This document shows, piece after piece, positions 5,997 through 8,293 of a stretch of DNA of 8,293 bases (position 1 is its first letter; every line of letters begins with the position of its first letter). Origin of the DNA: JARFPW01 sp035464655 (lineage in GTDB: Bacteria > Gemmatimonadota > Gemmatimonadetes > Palauibacterales > Palauibacteraceae); the NCBI GenBank assembly GCA_035464655.1, contig DATHRZ010000125.1:1-8293 (forward strand). The letters run 5' to 3'. The notes beneath the pieces are model-generated. The model had not been told where the DNA came from. It saw nothing but the letters and a program-made list of their open reading frames with translations, and searched no databases. The translations under genes and the position numbers were made by a program.

Positions 5997-8293
5997 ATGC
6001 TCGTTACTCGTGCAGCACGACCGGTCGGCCCGCGGGCCGTCGCCGGCATCGCGACGTTCCTGTTTCTGGCGGCCTGCCTCGTCCCGCCCGCCGCGAACGC
6101 CCAGTACTTCGGCCGCAACAAGGTCCAGTACGACAGCTTCGACTTCCAGGTGCTCGAGACCGAGCACTTCGACATCTACTATTACGAAGACGGGGCCGAC
6201 CTCATCGACGAGGCGGGCCGCATGGCCGAGCGCTGGTATGCCCGGATTTCCCGGCTGCTCGATCATCAGCTCCGGGGCCGCCAGCCGCTCATCCTGTATA
6301 CGAGCCATCCCGACTTCCGACAGACGAACGCTCTGTTCGGCGACATCGGCGAGGCCACGGGGGGCGCGACGGAGGCCCTGAAGCGCCGAATCGTGCTTCC
6401 GCTGGCCGGACCGCTGAAGGAATCCGACCACGTCATCGGGCACGAGCTCGTCCACGCGTTCCAGTTCGACATGACCACGGGTCCCGGAGGAGGGGTCGGT
6501 TTCCAGGGTCCCGGAGCGCTTGCGCTGCCCCTGTGGTTCATCGAGGGAATGGCGGAGTACCTGACCCTCGGTCCGGTCGACGCGAATACGGCGATGTGGA
6601 TGCGGGACGCCGCCGCCTGCGGCTGCGAGCTCCCGACCCTGCGCGACCTCAGGTCGAACCGGTATTTCCCGTATCGTTGGGGACAGGCGTTCTGGGCCTT
6701 CGTGGCCGGAGAGTACGGCGACGAGGTCGTCGGGCGAATCCTCAAGGCGGCCGCCCGGAGCGGTAACCCCGAGGCGGCTGTCCAGATGGTTCTCCAGCGG
6801 CCGGTCGATGCGGTGACCGCCGAATGGCATCGTTCCATCATCGACATGTACGATCCGTTGGCCGGTGACGATCTCCTGGCCGCGATTCCGCTCGACTATC
6901 GGCCCGATCCGGCCGACCGACAGGAGGGCGAGGACGTTCCCGAAGAGGAGCGGCCGGAGATCGACCGGGAGGCCCGGGCGGAGCAGGCGGCCGAGGCGCT
7001 GCGCGGCCAGAACGAGTCCGGGCGCGAGTTGATCTCGAGCCGCACGGGCAGCGGTTCGATGAACGTTTCGCCGTCCCTCAGCCCCGACGGAAGCCGTGTC
7101 GCGTTCCTGTCCGAGAAGACGCGGTTCGCGATTGAGCTGTTCATCGCCGACGCCGAGACGGGCGCGATCCAGCGTCGCCTGACCACGACGGCCACGGACC
7201 CGCATTTCGAGAGCCTGCAGTTCGTCAGCTCCTCGGGCACCTGGCGTCCCGACGGGCGGGCGTTCGCCTTCTCGACGATCGTCAAGGGAAGTCCGGCCAT
7301 CACCGTGGTCGACCCCGACAACGGCGATCGGCTCCGCGAACTCCGGTTCGAGGAGCTCGGAGAGATCTATACGCCCACCTACGCGCCCGACGGCCGGCGG
7401 CTCGCGTTCGCCGCCGTGGTCGATGGCTACACCGACATCTTCGTCGTCGATCTCGAGTCGGAGGAGCTTCGGCGGCTGACCCACGACCTGTATTCCGACC
7501 TGCAGCCCGCCTGGTCGCCCGACGGCCGGACGATCGCGTTCGTCACCGATCGATTCGGGACGGACCTGGCGAACCTGTCGTACGGCGACTACCGCCTCGG
7601 CCTGATCGGCCCCGACGGCGGCGAAGTGACGGAACTCCCGCTGTTCGACCGCGGCAAGCACGTAGATCCGCAGTGGAGGGACGCGAGGAACCTCTACTTC
7701 GTGGCGGATGTCTCGGGCGTCAGCAACATCTACCGGTACGACTTCACGGACGATACGCTCTACCAGGTCACCGATCTCTACACCGGGGTGAGTGGGATCA
7801 CGGCGCTCAGCCCGGCGATCGCGCTGGCCGCCTCCGGGAATCGGCTCGTCTACACGGCGTATCAGCTCGGCGACCACGAGCTGTACTCCATCGACGAGGC
7901 CGCAGAGCTCGATGGGCGCCCGGTCGAAACGGCGATCGCCGATGCCGGTCGGTCGACCCTGCCCCCGGCCGATCGCGACGAGAGTCTTCTTCGGGTGCTC
8001 CTCGACGAACCCCGGCTCGGCCTGCCGGACCCGATCACCTTCGACCGGCGGGACTACCAGGCCGGCCTCACGCTCGACTACGTGAGCCAGCCGCAGGTGG
8101 GCGCGGGAGTCGACCGGTTCGGCACCGTGTTCGCCGGTGGCATCTCGATGTACTTCAGCGACATGCTCGGGAATCGCAATCTGAGCACGATCGCCAACAT
8201 CAACACCGGCAACGGGAGTCTCCTTCGGTCGTCGACGGTGCTGGCGGGCTACGAGAACCGCCGCACGCGCTGGAACTGGAGCGTCGAAGGCGG
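5997..8293 (+). CDS. Secreted HExxH metallopeptidase-like / PD40 beta-propeller / beta-barrel protein, 3' end outside window
   Basis: The frame is open to the window end (765 codons seen). ATG 5997 was chosen because AAGGAG (5982-5987) lies nine nt upstream; an adjacent TTG at 5994 is possible. Residues 1-35 form a signal peptide with likely cleavage ANA|QYFG. Residues 40-300 resemble the peptidase MA-like (gluzincin) fold: LETEHFDIYYY, the zinc motif HELVH (His149, Glu150, His153) and WFIEGMAEY with Glu183 as probable third ligand. A charged linker (about 304-345) follows. Residues about 355-660 carry six PD40/TolB-type blades, several with the SPDG-like turn (LSPDG, WRPDG, YAPDG, WSPDG); the fifth blade lacks it. 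From about 680 the sequence alternates polar and hydrophobic residues (GLTLDY, GTVFAGGISMYFSD, TIANINTG), as in an outer-membrane barrel. This suggests an outer-membrane protein with a periplasmic peptidase and propeller. Substrate and actual proteolysis are unknown. Confidence 0.88.
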   Translation, partial: MLVTRAARPVGPRAVAGIATFLFLAACLVPPAANAQYFGRNKVQYDSFDFQVLETEHFDIYYYEDGADLIDEAGRMAERWYARISRLLDHQLRGRQPLILYTSHPDFRQTNALFGDIGEATGGATEALKRRIVLPLAGPLKESDHVIGHELVHAFQFDMTTGPGGGVGFQGPGALALPLWFIEGMAEYLTLGPVDANTAMWMRDAAACGCELPTLRDLRSNRYFPYRWGQAFWAFVAGEYGDEVVGRILKAAARSGNPEAAVQMVLQRPVDAVTAEWHRSIIDMYDPLAGDDLLAAIPLDYRPDPADRQEGEDVPEEERPEIDREARAEQAAEALRGQNESGRELISSRTGSGSMNVSPSLSPDGSRVAFLSEKTRFAIELFIADAETGAIQRRLTTTATDPHFESLQFVSSSGTWRPDGRAFAFSTIVKGSPAITVVDPDNGDRLRELRFEELGEIYTPTYAPDGRRLAFAAVVDGYTDIFVVDLESEELRRLTHDLYSDLQPAWSPDGRTIAFVTDRFGTDLANLSYGDYRLGLIGPDGGEVTELPLFDRGKHVDPQWRDARNLYFVADVSGVSNIYRYDFTDDTLYQVTDLYTGVSGITALSPAIALAASGNRLVYTAYQLGDHELYSIDEAAELDGRPVETAIADAGRSTLPPADRDESLLRVLLDEPRLGLPDPITFDRRDYQAGLTLDYVSQPQVGAGVDRFGTVFAGGISMYFSDMLGNRNLSTIANINTGNGSLLRSSTVLAGYENRRTRWNWSVEG

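Noticed and set aside
5634..7877. 747-codon minus-strand open frame
   Set aside because: It lies antisense to the regulator and the peptidase-propeller gene, both with clear motifs. Its product is Arg/Val/Glu-rich with no recognisable domain, as expected for a GC-rich antisense shadow.

Overview
The window is GC-rich and tightly packed. It holds six protein-coding regions, two of them cut by the window edges, plus one probable gene remnant. It reads as ordinary chromosome: there is no tRNA, rRNA, CRISPR array, insertion sequence or phage gene, and codon use looks uniform throughout. The best guess at the source is a Gram-negative, GC-rich bacterium resembling Gemmatimonadota. That guess rests on RlpA plus an outer-membrane-type barrel (Gram-negative envelope) and on the fusion of an HExxH peptidase, a PD40 propeller and a barrel, which I associate with that phylum. 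It is an inference, not a measured placement.

Left part (1-2600): the 3' end of a RecQ-family DNA helicase (+), with helicase motifs, a four-cysteine zinc site and an HRDC domain, but apparently without the winged-helix domain usually found between them. Directly after its stop lies a ~60-codon open stretch that looks like the tail of an amidohydrolase and is probably a decayed gene. Convergent to these, on the minus strand, is a CopC-CopD fusion for copper binding and transport. A perfect 13-bp inverted repeat overlaps its best promoter candidate and may be the operator of a metal-responsive regulator.

Right part (2780-8293): four genes on the plus strand with small gaps (42 nt, a 4-nt overlap, 59 nt). 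They are an RlpA-type septal lytic transglycosylase lipoprotein, a multi-pass membrane histidine kinase of the HisKA_3 type, its NarL/FixJ response regulator (GTGA stop/start overlap), and the first 765 codons of a large secreted protein combining a gluzincin-like metallopeptidase, a PD40 beta-propeller and the start of a beta-barrel. The spacing suggests one envelope-related transcription unit in which the two-component system may sense the membrane state and control wall or outer-membrane factors. The regulatory link is inferred from position only.

No wholly new system is evident. The points most worth a second look are the RecQ lacking a winged helix, the amidohydrolase remnant, the palindrome at the copper gene promoter, the unusual position of the CopC histidine, and the protease-propeller-barrel protein next to the two-component system.
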